The notes: generated by a model not told the origin, from the sequence alone. A stretch of DNA of 64,000 bases from Pedobacter sp. B4-66 (GCF_018492665.1 NZ_JAFVME010000009.1:345282-409281), one strand, 5' to 3'. Numbered from the stretch's first letter, positions 27,301 to 35,915 are shown. Program-made: numbers and translations.

Positions 27301-27902
27301 GTACTCTGTCCATTAACAGGAATCTCTTTTGATGTAAAACCTATATAAGAAAAGACTAAAATTGAATTGGCGTCTGGCACATTAATGACAAAATTTCCAT
27401 TTAAATCAGTAATCGTAGCAGTTACAGTACCCTTTACCTTTACACTTACACCAGGCAATGTTTCTCCTTTAGTAGAGGTAACCTTGCCTTTAACCGGTAT
27501 TGGTGCCTTATTGTTATTTTCTTCGTTTACTTTTTTAGAAACGTCTTTATCATACAAAATGATTCTGTTGTCGATCACTTTATAAAAGATGCTTAGTGGG
27601 CTTAATGTTTCGTTTAAGATATCTCCAAGCCGTCTTTTTATAAAGTTGGCGGATGTTTTCCGATCAGCTTTAATTACTGATGGGCTGTAAATAAATTTAA
27701 CTTTTGTTTGGTTTTGTATCTCGTTTAATATCTCTGTAACCTTAGCATCATTAATGCTGATTGAGATTTCCTTATTCAATATTCCCTGAGCGCCGGCATT
27801 TTTTGCCATCGCACCACAAGTAAATAGAACTACTAGAAATATTTGGGCTATAGATATCCTCATTGCTGTTTTTATTAAAGCAACAAATCGCTTTTTTTTC
27901 AT
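24339..27902 (-). CDS. SusC/RagA TonB-dependent transporter with STN domain (PUL-1)
   Basis: A 1187-residue outer-membrane transporter. The signal region is followed by an STN domain at ~45-115 (KEISISINDAKVTEILNEIQNQTKV), a carboxypeptidase-regulatory-like domain at ~133-220 (PVKGKVTSTKGETLPGVSVKVKG), the plug (SGVTILGSGQPGEEPQVRIRG, YVVDGVP, SIYGSRAANGVIVIS) and a beta-barrel ending in LLGLNLQF. The STN domain is the part that signals to FecR anti-sigma factors, and a FecR/sigma pair lies directly upstream. It imports oligosaccharides using TonB energy, with SusD encoded next. Confidence 0.96.
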   Translation of the reverse strand: MKKKRFVALIKTAMRISIAQIFLVVLFTCGAMAKNAGAQGILNKEISISINDAKVTEILNEIQNQTKVKFIYSPSVIKADRKTSANFIKRRLGDILNETLSPLSIFYKVIDNRIILYDKDVSKKVNEENNNKAPIPVKGKVTSTKGETLPGVSVKVKGTVTATITDLNGNFVINVPDANSILVFSYIGFTSKEIPVNGQSTLSVQLVEEETSLGEVVVLGYSTQKKKDLTGAVSVVNVADMIKQPSPSVNNLLQGQASGVTILGSGQPGEEPQVRIRGVNTFGNNNPLYVVDGVPTLNVADLNPNDIESMQVLKDAGSASIYGSRAANGVIVISTKKGKDKVKVQYDAYYGSQRPKTGNVWGILSPQEMADLKRLAKTNSGDTEFDDPIYGNGSTYVLPDYIYPFGAREGDPSVNPSLYKLKPLFTSDEEYQSFYRINKANKTGTNWYDEIFNPAPITSQNVSISGGSDLGNYLFSANYFNQKGTLDRTYLKRYTVRSNTQYNIGKYVRVGENLSYTITTNPKIDGLSGDNAIGHAFREQPIIPVYDIMGNFAGGYGGQLGDAYNPVAMLHRTKDNKASDNRLFGNVYAEADLMPFLTLRSAFGADSYSGASRSFVYPQYENAENTTSNSYAESSYTGLEYTWTNTLSFNKTFNLHSLKVLVGTEYNKNRYSTMSGTNKGYFSFDPDYTNLSNGSGPMETSSERTADALFSLIGRVDYAFNDKYLIGATVRRDGSSKFLKNVYGVFPAVSAAWRISKESFLSNVKWITDLKIRGGWGIMGNQVNVSGSNSFTTFGSLIGQSYYAIGGGNAVVAGFYQNQTGNPDAKWEKNINSNFGFDATLFGGGIEISADYYQKNIKDLLYNPEMIATVGAATVPFVNIAEMKNNGFDISLTGHKNVGSDLKLNATATITTYSNKIKKVSGDVDYFDLDSRRFDGSNIVRNAVGHSVSQFFGYKVEGFWNSDTEIEAANTEARAVTNDPNTVYQDDVKVGRFKYADVNGDGMITAADRTFLGNANPDFSYGLNLGASYKNFDFSAFFYGVQGNSIWNQVKWWTDFSPSFEGAKSHTALYDSWTSTRQNAKAPIQETTQSFSTNSVPNSYFVEKGSYLRLKNLQIGYTLPANKLQKLGVSKLRVYLSAANLFTITKYSGIDPEVGTSSETGQQTAYGVDDGSYPSQRTFLLGLNLQF

Positions 27903-27953
27903 AACTTTAGGAGTTTTGTTCGTTAATATGAAACTTTTCGTACAGAATTCTTA

Positions 27954-27981
27954 ACTGGCAATGTCCCGCAACATTGTCAGT
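27954..27981. other. hairpin in the fecR-susC intergenic region
   Basis: ACTGGCAATGT pairs with ACATTGTCAGT (one G-T) across a 6-base loop. A nine-T run follows on the plus strand, so in the direction of fecR-susC transcription it is preceded by A residues and is not a classical terminator. It lies in the 165-base leader of susC. Confidence 0.6.
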
Positions 27982-28067
27982 TTTTTTTTAGCGTTTGGTT
28001 AGTAAAATTCCTTTTTCTTCATAAGCTGTTTGGTTAGATTATTAGTTTTGGTTGATTTTAGGTGTTG

Positions 28068-29120
28068 TTATTTTTCTTTGATAATTATTTTAGTCCCCTT
28101 TACTTCATACGTTGCTTGTATTGATTCACATAAAAAGTCTAGCTGGCTGTATAAGTCCTGTTCAGAGAGATCTCCTGTAAATGTATAATTGTATAGTTCC
28201 TTGTCTTCGACAGTGAACTCAATACCATATGATTTTTGAAGTTGATTTAATACATCTGCTACCTTGGCATCATTAAAGGAATAGCTTTCTTTTATAACCT
28301 GTTTATTATTTTTTGCTATTGGCAGTGGCTTATCAACAAGTGTGGTTGCAAACGTATTTTCTGATGCATTATAAACAGTTTTCTGATTCGGCGTAAGCAC
28401 GACTCCCTTGTCTGATTTTAAGAGCCCATCCATTTTGAAGGAAAGACTCTCTGAATTTGGAGAAACAATTACTTTACCCGTTTTAACTGTTACTTCTGTT
28501 TCGTGGGTCGCACTATTAGTTTTTACGATAAAACTGGTACCAACAACTCTGGTGATTACATTGCTATTATATACTAAAAATGGTCTGGCTGGGTTTTTAC
28601 TGATCTCAAAAAAACCCTCTCCTTCTAAAGATACTTCACGAACAGTTTTAGAAAAACGCTTAGGGTACTTCAATAAAGATTTTGGCTGAAGTGTAACCCT
28701 ACTTCCATCCTCCAAAGAGACAATCATAGGCTTAGTTGTGTTATTTATAACAGAGTTAATGTTATCTGTAGCTGCAACCGTCATAAATTCAGGCCTTTTA
28801 GTATCTACATTAAAGAATATATATGCAGTGATAACCACAAAGCCTGCAATAACAGCCGCAGCCACAGTAATTAAAGTTTTTGATAGTTTGAAACGGGGTT
28901 TAAGTTTACGAACCGGGATTTCATCTTCTACCATTAAGGCATCTTCATGTATTCTATCCCATAGCTTTTGTTCCAATGCACTTACTTGCGCAGGAGCAAT
29001 ATCTTCCATGTCATGCTTATCAAGCATTCCATACCATTTTTCAATAATTTCCTTTTCTTCATCCGTGCACCTGTTCTCCAGATATCTTTCTACCAATAGA
29101 TGAAATGCTTCTCTGCTCAT
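28068..29120 (-). CDS. FecR-family anti-sigma / sigma regulator
   Basis: A 350-residue inner-membrane protein. The N-terminal cytoplasmic part (MSREAFHLLVERYLENRCTD) should hold the sigma factor. One transmembrane helix (LITVAAAVIAGFVVITAYIF, ~90-110) leads to the periplasmic FecR domain (GEGFFEISKNPARPFLVYNSNVITRVVGTSF). A C-terminal DUF4974/STN-like domain (FNDAKVADVLNQLQKSYGIEF) follows. It relays a glycan signal from the STN domain of SusC to the ECF sigma factor encoded 72 bases upstream. Confidence 0.94.
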   Translation of the reverse strand: MSREAFHLLVERYLENRCTDEEKEIIEKWYGMLDKHDMEDIAPAQVSALEQKLWDRIHEDALMVEDEIPVRKLKPRFKLSKTLITVAAAVIAGFVVITAYIFFNVDTKRPEFMTVAATDNINSVINNTTKPMIVSLEDGSRVTLQPKSLLKYPKRFSKTVREVSLEGEGFFEISKNPARPFLVYNSNVITRVVGTSFIVKTNSATHETEVTVKTGKVIVSPNSESLSFKMDGLLKSDKGVVLTPNQKTVYNASENTFATTLVDKPLPIAKNNKQVIKESYSFNDAKVADVLNQLQKSYGIEFTVEDKELYNYTFTGDLSEQDLYSQLDFLCESIQATYEVKGTKIIIKEK

Positions 29121-29192
29121 TTTTATAGCTTTTAAACTATATGTAAGCTAAGTAGCCTCTACCCCTAAAAAATATTTGAAAAAAGTTGAATT

Positions 29193-29774
29193 TTATAGAA
29201 ACATACTAAAAGCAACCAGTATAAAGAGGTATTCTTTAAGATAGAATCTAATTGACTTAAGTGACTGGGTGATATGGTACTCTACAGCTTTTTCGGAAAT
29301 ATGGAGTTGCTCGGAGATGTCTTTAACAGACCGATGTTCAATACGGCTCATCCTGAATACTTCTGCTGTCTTTTTAGGGAGTAAAGCAATACCTCTGGCA
29401 AGTGCATCAGAAAGTTCATTAAGCATCAGCAGGTAGTCTGTATTATTAACCACACCGTAATTAGTGGATGCCTTAACGTAGTTATGATAGTTTTCCTGAA
29501 CCAAGAGTGACTTATAATGGTTGATAATGCAATATTTTAGGCTTCCGAACAGATAAGAACTTAATGAGTTTATTACAACTGCTTCTCTTCTTCTCCATAA
29601 TTCCGTAAAGAGATTTTGAGTTAACTCTTCTGCCAATTCCTTATGATGTACTTTCTTGTACGCAATCTGATATACCTTTTGCCAGTACCGCAAATACATC
29701 TCTTTGAACGCATGCTGGCAACTTCCTTTAAAAAGAACAATTAATTCATCATCAGTTAAGAGTCTGCAATCCAT
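29193..29774 (-). CDS. ECF RNA polymerase sigma factor (Bacteroidota PUL type)
   Basis: A 193-residue sigma-70 family factor. I start it at the ATG at 29774 (MDCRLLTDDELIVLFK); an in-frame TTG one codon earlier is less likely. Region 2 is FKEMYLRYWQKVYQIAYKKV...LFTELWRRR and region 4 is RMSRIEHRSVKDISEQLHISEKAVEYHITQSLKSIR. The C-terminus is unusually hydrophobic (YLFILVAFSMFL), common in this group. It should direct polymerase to the PUL-1 promoter when released by FecR. Confidence 0.94.
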   Translation of the reverse strand: MDCRLLTDDELIVLFKGSCQHAFKEMYLRYWQKVYQIAYKKVHHKELAEELTQNLFTELWRRREAVVINSLSSYLFGSLKYCIINHYKSLLVQENYHNYVKASTNYGVVNNTDYLLMLNELSDALARGIALLPKKTAEVFRMSRIEHRSVKDISEQLHISEKAVEYHITQSLKSIRFYLKEYLFILVAFSMFL

Positions 29775-29804
29775 CAAGTTAATGTCGGCTTAAACCAAAT
29801 TTAA

Positions 29805-29812
29805 CAAATATA
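29805..29812 (-). promoter_or_regulatory. candidate -7 box of the sigma gene
   Basis: Minus strand TATATTTG matches TAnnTTTG exactly, 30 bases before the ATG. The nearest TTG upstream is 15 bases away, shorter than the usual 19-21, so this is tentative. Confidence 0.35.
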
Positions 29813-29841
29813 ATCCGAAGTGCGCTACAATTTTTTTACAC

Positions 29842-31017
29842 TTAATAAATTGCTATGCGGTGTGATCTAAGCATATACGGACTTACATTCGATTGACCTG
29901 CTTGCTGAAAACTAATTAGCTTGGACGGTTTTAAAGGCATATGACAATCTATACAGTTAGTTTTAACCATCGCATTTGCCAGAGTTTTATCAGTGTGCTT
30001 GATGGTAGAATGGCAGCTCATACATTTCTTTGAATATGCAGTTAAACCTACTTTATTTTGATTGTGGGTACTATGACAGGTTGAACAGTCAAGACTTTCA
30101 CTTTTAATAAAACATTTACTGCCTGAAAGCATCTGATTTTGTTTTCCATGAACATCAAGCGATGATTCATCAAAAGATTCAGAAAAATTTCCGTAATATT
30201 CGTTGAGATCATCTCCTGGTTTAAATGAAAAAGTAGATTTCAACTTTTCAGCATCATTTCCTGAATGGCAAACACCACAGGCATCAACTTTTTGCTTTCT
30301 TGACAACGACTTATATAAAGTAATAAACTTGGCCTCCTTTTCCTTTGGATTTTCTATATGAAATTCAACATGCTTTGCCGCGGGGCCATGGCATCTTTCA
30401 CAATTAATCCCATAAACTAGGGATGATTTAACCAACTCATCCGAAACAGTTAATCCTCCACTTTTTACTACTTTATGATCTATAAATGAACTGTGACACT
30501 CAAGGCATCTCGGTTCAATAACTCGACCAAAATTAGGCCTGGAGCCTGAAAAACCGGGGCTGTTAGCCCAACTATCCTGGCTTTTAAAAAAAGACAATGG
30601 CAACTGATACAGTGATTTCCCTTTCCATGTTGCATAGGTGAAAGCCTTTTCTCCTGAACCAAAAGCTACATCAAACCTCCTGGCAAGCTTTTCTTCACCA
30701 TCGAGATAAGCAACTTGATACATCCCACTATCCCTTTTCTCTACAACAACTTTCATATGTTTATCATAATTATAAACATTTGTATTACCCCCTATTGGTA
30801 AATGACTATCTGCTGTAATTGGAGATGTAGTAGAGAAATGTGGATTTTTCAGGTATGATTCATACACATTTTTATGGCACTGTATACAGGTTTTACTGCC
30901 TGCAACTGCATTTTCAGCTACAGGCACTTTCTTAACAGAATCAACACATTGTGAAAACAAGAAAACAAATACTGAGATAACGCTGAAAATCAGCACTAAA
31001 CGCCTATTTCCTTTCAT
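29842..31017 (-). CDS. seven-heme c-type cytochrome (cytochrome c554-like)
   Basis: A 391-residue exported protein with seven CxxCH motifs: CIQCH, CLECH, CERCH, CGVCH, CSTCH, CMSCH and CIDCH. The signal sequence ends FLFSQC (C24), so it may be a lipoprotein, although Gln before Cys is not ideal. Spacing and many extra His residues resemble the cytochrome c554 / multiheme nitrite-reductase-like fold. It starts 18 bases after the GH5 gene and so looks like the last gene of the PUL-2 operon. An electron-transfer or small-molecule reductase role is likely; the partner is unknown. Confidence 0.85.
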   Translation of the reverse strand: MKGNRRLVLIFSVISVFVFLFSQCVDSVKKVPVAENAVAGSKTCIQCHKNVYESYLKNPHFSTTSPITADSHLPIGGNTNVYNYDKHMKVVVEKRDSGMYQVAYLDGEEKLARRFDVAFGSGEKAFTYATWKGKSLYQLPLSFFKSQDSWANSPGFSGSRPNFGRVIEPRCLECHSSFIDHKVVKSGGLTVSDELVKSSLVYGINCERCHGPAAKHVEFHIENPKEKEAKFITLYKSLSRKQKVDACGVCHSGNDAEKLKSTFSFKPGDDLNEYYGNFSESFDESSLDVHGKQNQMLSGSKCFIKSESLDCSTCHSTHNQNKVGLTAYSKKCMSCHSTIKHTDKTLANAMVKTNCIDCHMPLKPSKLISFQQAGQSNVSPYMLRSHRIAIY

Positions 31018-31035
31018 ATTTTAATTTTAGTTATT

Positions 31036-32799
31036 CTATTCGATAAATCGAATATAGTTAAAATTAAAACCACCTGCATTCGCGAAAACCTTTAATTTTT
31101 GTTTGCCAGCATTGAGCCTAATATTTTTTAGTTGAACTGTTTTAAAAGTGGTGTAATCACCTGTATTCGGTATATTAACCATTGGCTCTAACTGCTTACC
31201 ATTGATAGCAATTGATAAGCGTCCATTTACATCTTTAGAAGCTAGATTTAAAACTATGGTATAAATGCCAGCCCTTTCTACATCAATTGTATACTGTAGC
31301 CATTCGCCAGTTTCAATATGACTAACATAATATGAATCTTTAGAGGTTTTACTTATATCCACCCCATCATTTCTATATACTCTTCCTTTATTCCCAGTAG
31401 TATTTACACCTGTAGAAACGTGATAATCCGCAGTGTCTTTATCAAAATATGCAAAGCCATTAATACCCAGATCATAATCAACAGCATAAATGGTTGTATT
31501 CTTTTTTATCGTATTGTTTTTAAAAGGTTTTGTTTCATTTGAGAAGGGTTGACGTATCATTGCATCAAGTACATCATAGTGGATAATACCATTCTCTATC
31601 TTCAGATCATCCGCAAGCTTTTTTAATCCAGATTTTGCCACCTCTGCAGTTGGCTTTGCACCATCCCCTTTCCAATAATTAAGAATTACATCATATTCGT
31701 GATTAGATTTCACTTGAACGGGATTATTATTACCCAATTTCTTTAAAGGCCACCATGCCCAACCTATATTGTTTTTTTCGAACAACCTGATGGCTTCTGT
31801 AAACCAAACATTGGAGTTTTCGCCAGTTTCACCTAACCATATAGGTACATTCTGCTCATCTCGAATAGTTATCATCCCTTTAGCAGACGCCTGATCATTA
31901 TATGCCCAATACTTATGGAAACTTAAGGCCATATTATCGTCCCATAAAGGAAAAATCCCATTATAGTTATTACCCCATCCATTGCCTTCTATGATAACAA
32001 TATGTTTTTGGTCAACTTCACGTATTGCTTTTGTTATGTCTAACATCAGTTTTCTTAAAGGTGCATTCTTTTTTTCCTTTATTCCATTTTTATCATTACT
32101 AGGATCTTCAAACCCCCAGTTAGGTTCATTTATAATATCATAAGCACCAATCCATGCTTCATTTGCATATCTTTCGGCTAATTTGCGCCACAGTGCTACA
32201 GTTTTTTGTTGATTGGCCTCACTGTCCCATAAAGAAGGTTTTGAGGAATCCCGATCTGAGATATTGAAATCATTACCTTGTCCACCCGGTGCTGCATGTA
32301 AGTCCAATATCAGATACATCTTATTAGCTTTACACCAGGCAAGTAGAGAATCCGTCATCGAAAAGCCTTTTTCAAGCCAGGTATTTTGCCCCTTTACAGG
32401 CTCTTCTTCAATAGATAAAGTATAAAGATTGTAGTGCATAGGCAGGCGAACCGAATTAAATCCCCACACTTTCATTGAATCAATATCTGCTTTTCTAGTA
32501 TGATTAGATAGCCAATTATTGTAGAAAACCTTGGTTCCCTGCTCACCTACCAAATCAGTTATTCGCTGTTTAATTTTATGTTGTTGACCTTCATTGTTAA
32601 TCCCTAACATATAACCTTCCTGCAACATCCAGCCACCTAAGCCAACTCCCCTTAACAATATGTTTTCTTTATTTTCATTAACAATCTTTTTCCCATCTGC
32701 CCTTAAAAACCCTTGAGCGTTACTATAATGAATGTTTACAAAACATGATAAAATAAATACGGTTGAAAATATAATTGAAATTTTTATGCTATTGATCAT
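31036..32799 (-). CDS. GH5-family glucanase with C-terminal CBM6
   Basis: A 587-residue secreted enzyme. The signal peptide ends near SNAQG. The GH5 barrel (~30-400) has LRGVGLGGWMLQEGYM, VRLPMHYNLYT, the acid/base E225 in DIINEP and the nucleophile E324 in WLGETGE. Residues ~445-587 are a CBM6-type beta-sandwich (GEWLQYTIDVERAGIYTIVLNLASKD...FNFNYIRFIE). GH5 with this opening often cleaves beta-glucan. It follows the GH30 gene by 4 bases. Exact subfamily and linkage are not decided here. Confidence 0.88.
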   Translation of the reverse strand: MINSIKISIIFSTVFILSCFVNIHYSNAQGFLRADGKKIVNENKENILLRGVGLGGWMLQEGYMLGINNEGQQHKIKQRITDLVGEQGTKVFYNNWLSNHTRKADIDSMKVWGFNSVRLPMHYNLYTLSIEEEPVKGQNTWLEKGFSMTDSLLAWCKANKMYLILDLHAAPGGQGNDFNISDRDSSKPSLWDSEANQQKTVALWRKLAERYANEAWIGAYDIINEPNWGFEDPSNDKNGIKEKKNAPLRKLMLDITKAIREVDQKHIVIIEGNGWGNNYNGIFPLWDDNMALSFHKYWAYNDQASAKGMITIRDEQNVPIWLGETGENSNVWFTEAIRLFEKNNIGWAWWPLKKLGNNNPVQVKSNHEYDVILNYWKGDGAKPTAEVAKSGLKKLADDLKIENGIIHYDVLDAMIRQPFSNETKPFKNNTIKKNTTIYAVDYDLGINGFAYFDKDTADYHVSTGVNTTGNKGRVYRNDGVDISKTSKDSYYVSHIETGEWLQYTIDVERAGIYTIVLNLASKDVNGRLSIAINGKQLEPMVNIPNTGDYTTFKTVQLKNIRLNAGKQKLKVFANAGGFNFNYIRFIE

Positions 32800-32803
32800 G
32801 AGA

Positions 32804-34282
32804 TTATTCTATAATAATTGTTGAAATTGAATGTGACTGACTAGTTGTTTTTGCTGCTTTTCCATTTATCAATAATTTATAGGGAAGACTATCATTAGAT
32901 TTATTCATCACCACAACCGCTACTTTGCCATCAGGATTAATGAAGGCTGTAGTAATTAACTTATCTCTATTTGATGAACTAGCGATTCTCTTTGCTCCCG
33001 GTTTTATAAATTTAGAAAAGTGTCCCAGATAATAATATGAATTGGTAAAAATTAGTTTCCCTGTTTTAGTGTCAGCATGAATGGGGGCAAAACAGAAGTT
33101 ACCTACATGATTTGGCCCTCCTTTCTCATCTAAAATCATATTCCAGTCTGTCCAGGCTGTTACTCCACTTTTAAAATCATTAATTAAGGAATAACCATAG
33201 CGCTCTCCTAGTGCCCAATTATTAACACTATCCAGATTAAATTTTTCGACGCAGCCTTCTGTAAAGACAAGATTCTTGTCGGGAAAAGTCTCGTGTACCA
33301 GTTTAACATTATCAAACAACATGTCGCTACCCGTCCAGGTTTCGTACCAGTGAAAACCAATGCCCCAAATGTACTTAGCTGCGTCTGGATCACTTAGAAG
33401 GATATTTGCACGGTGAAATATCTGATCTCGATTGTGATCCCAGGCAATTATTTTTTTCCCACCTAACCCACTTTTCTCTAGTGTTGGACCTAAATATTCT
33501 TTAATGAAGTCTCGCTCCTCTTCTGCAGTAAAAACACAAGACTCCCACTTTTGTGTAGCCATTGGCTCATTTTGTACAGTAAGCCCCCATACTGGAATTC
33601 CAAGAGCTTCATACCCTTTAATAAATTTCACATAATAATTCGCCCAGTTTTGTCTAAATTCAGGCATCAATTTACCACCTTTCAACATACTGTTATTAGT
33701 CTTCATCCATGCTGGCGGGCTCCATGGGCTAACGTAAAGCGATAATTTACCCCCGGCAGCTGTTATAGCCTTTTTTATTAGAGGAATTCGGTGCACCTCA
33801 TCATGAGCTAAACTAAATGTTTTTAATTCAGGATCATTTTCCTTAACATAGTTATAGCTTTCACTTGAGAAATCACTGCTATGAATAGTTGTTCTTGCTA
33901 GTGAATATCCAATGCCCTTTTCAGGATTATAATAGGCTGTTAAAAATTCGTCCTGAGCAGCCTTAGGTAATTTAGAAAAAGTTTCTGCAACAGCATCTGT
34001 TATGGAACCTCCTATTCCTATTATTGACTGAAAACTTTTAGCAGGATCGACCAAAACACAAACCTCAGTTTCCAGTGGTTGAGGAAGGTCTGTTACCGAT
34101 AGTGATCCAACATTACTTAAACGCAAGTTAGAACCTAGCGCGGTGGTATAAACAGTGATCTTTTTCTTATCTAAAGTAAAATTTTGATCAGCTTTAGCCT
34201 TAGGGCCGTGACTCTCATTTTGTTGCTGTATACAGGAAAAAAAAAAAGGAAATGTTAAAAGAAAAGGTATGATTTTCTTCAT
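32804..34282 (-). CDS. GH30-family glycosidase, lipoprotein (probable beta-1,6-glucanase type)
   Basis: A 492-residue enzyme. The start is set at 34282 (MKKIIPFLLTFPFFFSC), giving a lipoprotein signal with C17; an ATG 33 bases upstream would spoil it. The TIM barrel has IIGIGGSITDA near the start, the acid/base E239 in TVQNEPMATQ and the nucleophile E342 in FTEGC. A C-terminal beta-domain follows (AKRIASSSNRDKLITTAFINPDGKVAVVVMN). Its look is nearest to subfamily GH30_3 endo-beta-1,6-glucanases or glucosylceramidase-like enzymes. It follows susD after a long perfect hairpin. Confidence 0.88.
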   Translation of the reverse strand: MKKIIPFLLTFPFFFSCIQQQNESHGPKAKADQNFTLDKKKITVYTTALGSNLRLSNVGSLSVTDLPQPLETEVCVLVDPAKSFQSIIGIGGSITDAVAETFSKLPKAAQDEFLTAYYNPEKGIGYSLARTTIHSSDFSSESYNYVKENDPELKTFSLAHDEVHRIPLIKKAITAAGGKLSLYVSPWSPPAWMKTNNSMLKGGKLMPEFRQNWANYYVKFIKGYEALGIPVWGLTVQNEPMATQKWESCVFTAEEERDFIKEYLGPTLEKSGLGGKKIIAWDHNRDQIFHRANILLSDPDAAKYIWGIGFHWYETWTGSDMLFDNVKLVHETFPDKNLVFTEGCVEKFNLDSVNNWALGERYGYSLINDFKSGVTAWTDWNMILDEKGGPNHVGNFCFAPIHADTKTGKLIFTNSYYYLGHFSKFIKPGAKRIASSSNRDKLITTAFINPDGKVAVVVMNKSNDSLPYKLLINGKAAKTTSQSHSISTIIIE

Positions 34283-34337
34283 ATAATTTAAAATTGGTTT
34301 ATTCTTTAAAGGCACTACTTATAAAAAGTACATGATA

Positions 34338-34372
34338 TAGGATGCTTAATAGCTTTATTATTAAGCATCCTA
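34338..34372. other. perfect 14-bp hairpin between susD and GH30
   Basis: TAGGATGCTTAATA (34338-34351) pairs without mismatch with TATTAAGCATCCTA (34359-34372) across a 7-base loop. No T tract follows on the minus strand, so it is more likely an mRNA-stabilising or attenuating element than a full terminator. Confidence 0.7.
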
Positions 34373-34384
34373 GTTATTATTTCA

Positions 34385-35905
34385 CTAATACATAGGGTTT
34401 TGAGGTAATTTTCCAGTTACTACTTCATTATTAGGAATTGGTAGCAATTCGTGCTTTCCTTTAATAAAACCAAGTGGTCCAAGTTCTTGAACTGCCAAAT
34501 CCCAACGAACAAGATCAAGGTATCGGAAGCCTTCAAAAGCCAACTCTAATTGACGTTCTTTAACGATTGCCTGAAAAAGTGCATCACCACTTGCTAATAC
34601 TTCCCCAAGTTTAGAGCGAACTCTTACTTTATTAAGCTCGCGACGAGAACCGACTTCATCACCTGCCCGGTAATTAGCTTCGGCAGACATTAACAATACA
34701 TCGGCATAACGTATAAAACGCCAGTTTGTTCCATAATTAACCTCAGCAACGGTACCACCAGACTGACTTGCATACGATCCGTACTTTCTTTGGAAACATC
34801 CATCAAAATCATAAATTCCGGTTTCAGGAAATGATCCACCACCTGCTTTTAATTCTTCGATAGACATAATGGTATTCTTCCTTCTAACTTCATCCCCCGC
34901 AGCCACAAATGCGTTATACAATTTACGTTTAGCAAGGTTCATCCCCCATCCACCAAGCAATGAATCCGCGGTAGCCTTCACATATGGAGCATCAGCTCTT
35001 GGACCCCATAGCTGAACATGTATATTACTCTCAGGAGTGCCACTCCATGGAAAATTCCCATAATCGTAAGCCGAAGTATTAGAATAAGAGATTTCAAACA
35101 ATGACTCTTTTCCAAATTCTCCCTTTTTTGTAAAAGCCATAGCGGTTGTAGCCTCAAGATCATATTCCTTTGAATCTATTACCAGGTTTAAATATTTTAC
35201 AGCCTCTGGCCAATTTTTCTGATATAAATAAACTCTACCTAAAAGTGCCTGCGCTGTGCCTTTTGAAGCACGGAATTTATCTCCTGCACTATAGGCACTT
35301 TTTAGCGGAAGCGCATCTATTGCCTCCTTCAAATCACTTTCTATTTTTTTGTAAACCTCAGCTTTAGGTGTACGACCTGTACTTGCATATTTCGTTGGAT
35401 CCAGGTCATCTAAAACCAAAGGAATATCACCCCAAAGCGTAACCAAATCGAAATAATTGTATGCTCTTAAAAATTTTGCTTCGGCAAGTATGCGTTTACG
35501 GACATCACTTTCAGGCAGAATTTTATTGATAATTTTGTTTGCTCTGTAAATTCCGATATAACATTTTTGCCATGTCATAGAAACCTTATCATTTTGAGCT
35601 GTTGCTCTGTATTTATCGAGATCCTGATATCCAGGCTGATCTCCATCATTAGCCCCGCCTGCATTACTTTCATCAGAAGGCATTATTTTGAGCATTAACA
35701 TACTGTTCCAACCTCCATTCCAATAATCTGATTGAAGAATATCATAAACTGCGATTACCGCCTGATTTGCATCGTCGTCAGTTTTATAAAACTCCTCCTC
35801 TGAAAGTTTGCCGGGTACGGGTTGATCAAGGAACTTTTTACAGCCACTAAAACAGGTGACAACTGCAACGACATATATAATTGATTTAATGATTTTTGTT
35901 TTCAT
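34385..35905 (-). CDS. SusD/RagB-family glycan-binding lipoprotein (PUL-2)
   Basis: A 506-residue outer-membrane lipoprotein with lipidated C22 (CFSGC). Conserved SusD stretches are CYIGIYRANKIINKILP, ILAEAKFLRAYNYFDLVTLWGDIPLVLDD, NWRFIRYADVLLMSAEANYRAGDE and KERQLELAFEGFRYLDLVRWDLA. It caps the SusC channel and binds the target glycan. It follows susC by 10 bases. A strong hairpin and 100 bases separate it from the GH30 gene. Confidence 0.95.
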   Translation of the reverse strand: MKTKIIKSIIYVVAVVTCFSGCKKFLDQPVPGKLSEEEFYKTDDDANQAVIAVYDILQSDYWNGGWNSMLMLKIMPSDESNAGGANDGDQPGYQDLDKYRATAQNDKVSMTWQKCYIGIYRANKIINKILPESDVRKRILAEAKFLRAYNYFDLVTLWGDIPLVLDDLDPTKYASTGRTPKAEVYKKIESDLKEAIDALPLKSAYSAGDKFRASKGTAQALLGRVYLYQKNWPEAVKYLNLVIDSKEYDLEATTAMAFTKKGEFGKESLFEISYSNTSAYDYGNFPWSGTPESNIHVQLWGPRADAPYVKATADSLLGGWGMNLAKRKLYNAFVAAGDEVRRKNTIMSIEELKAGGGSFPETGIYDFDGCFQRKYGSYASQSGGTVAEVNYGTNWRFIRYADVLLMSAEANYRAGDEVGSRRELNKVRVRSKLGEVLASGDALFQAIVKERQLELAFEGFRYLDLVRWDLAVQELGPLGFIKGKHELLPIPNNEVVTGKLPQNPMY

Positions 35906-35915
35906 AATTTCTATT

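Noticed and set aside
28738..29103. 121-residue open frame opposite fecR
   Set aside because: Ser/Thr/Ile-rich composition expected from the reverse of a coding strand; fecR is certain.
34338..34372. Complete terminator between susD and GH30
   Set aside because: No T tract follows the stem on the transcribed strand, and downstream genes have no clear promoter of their own.
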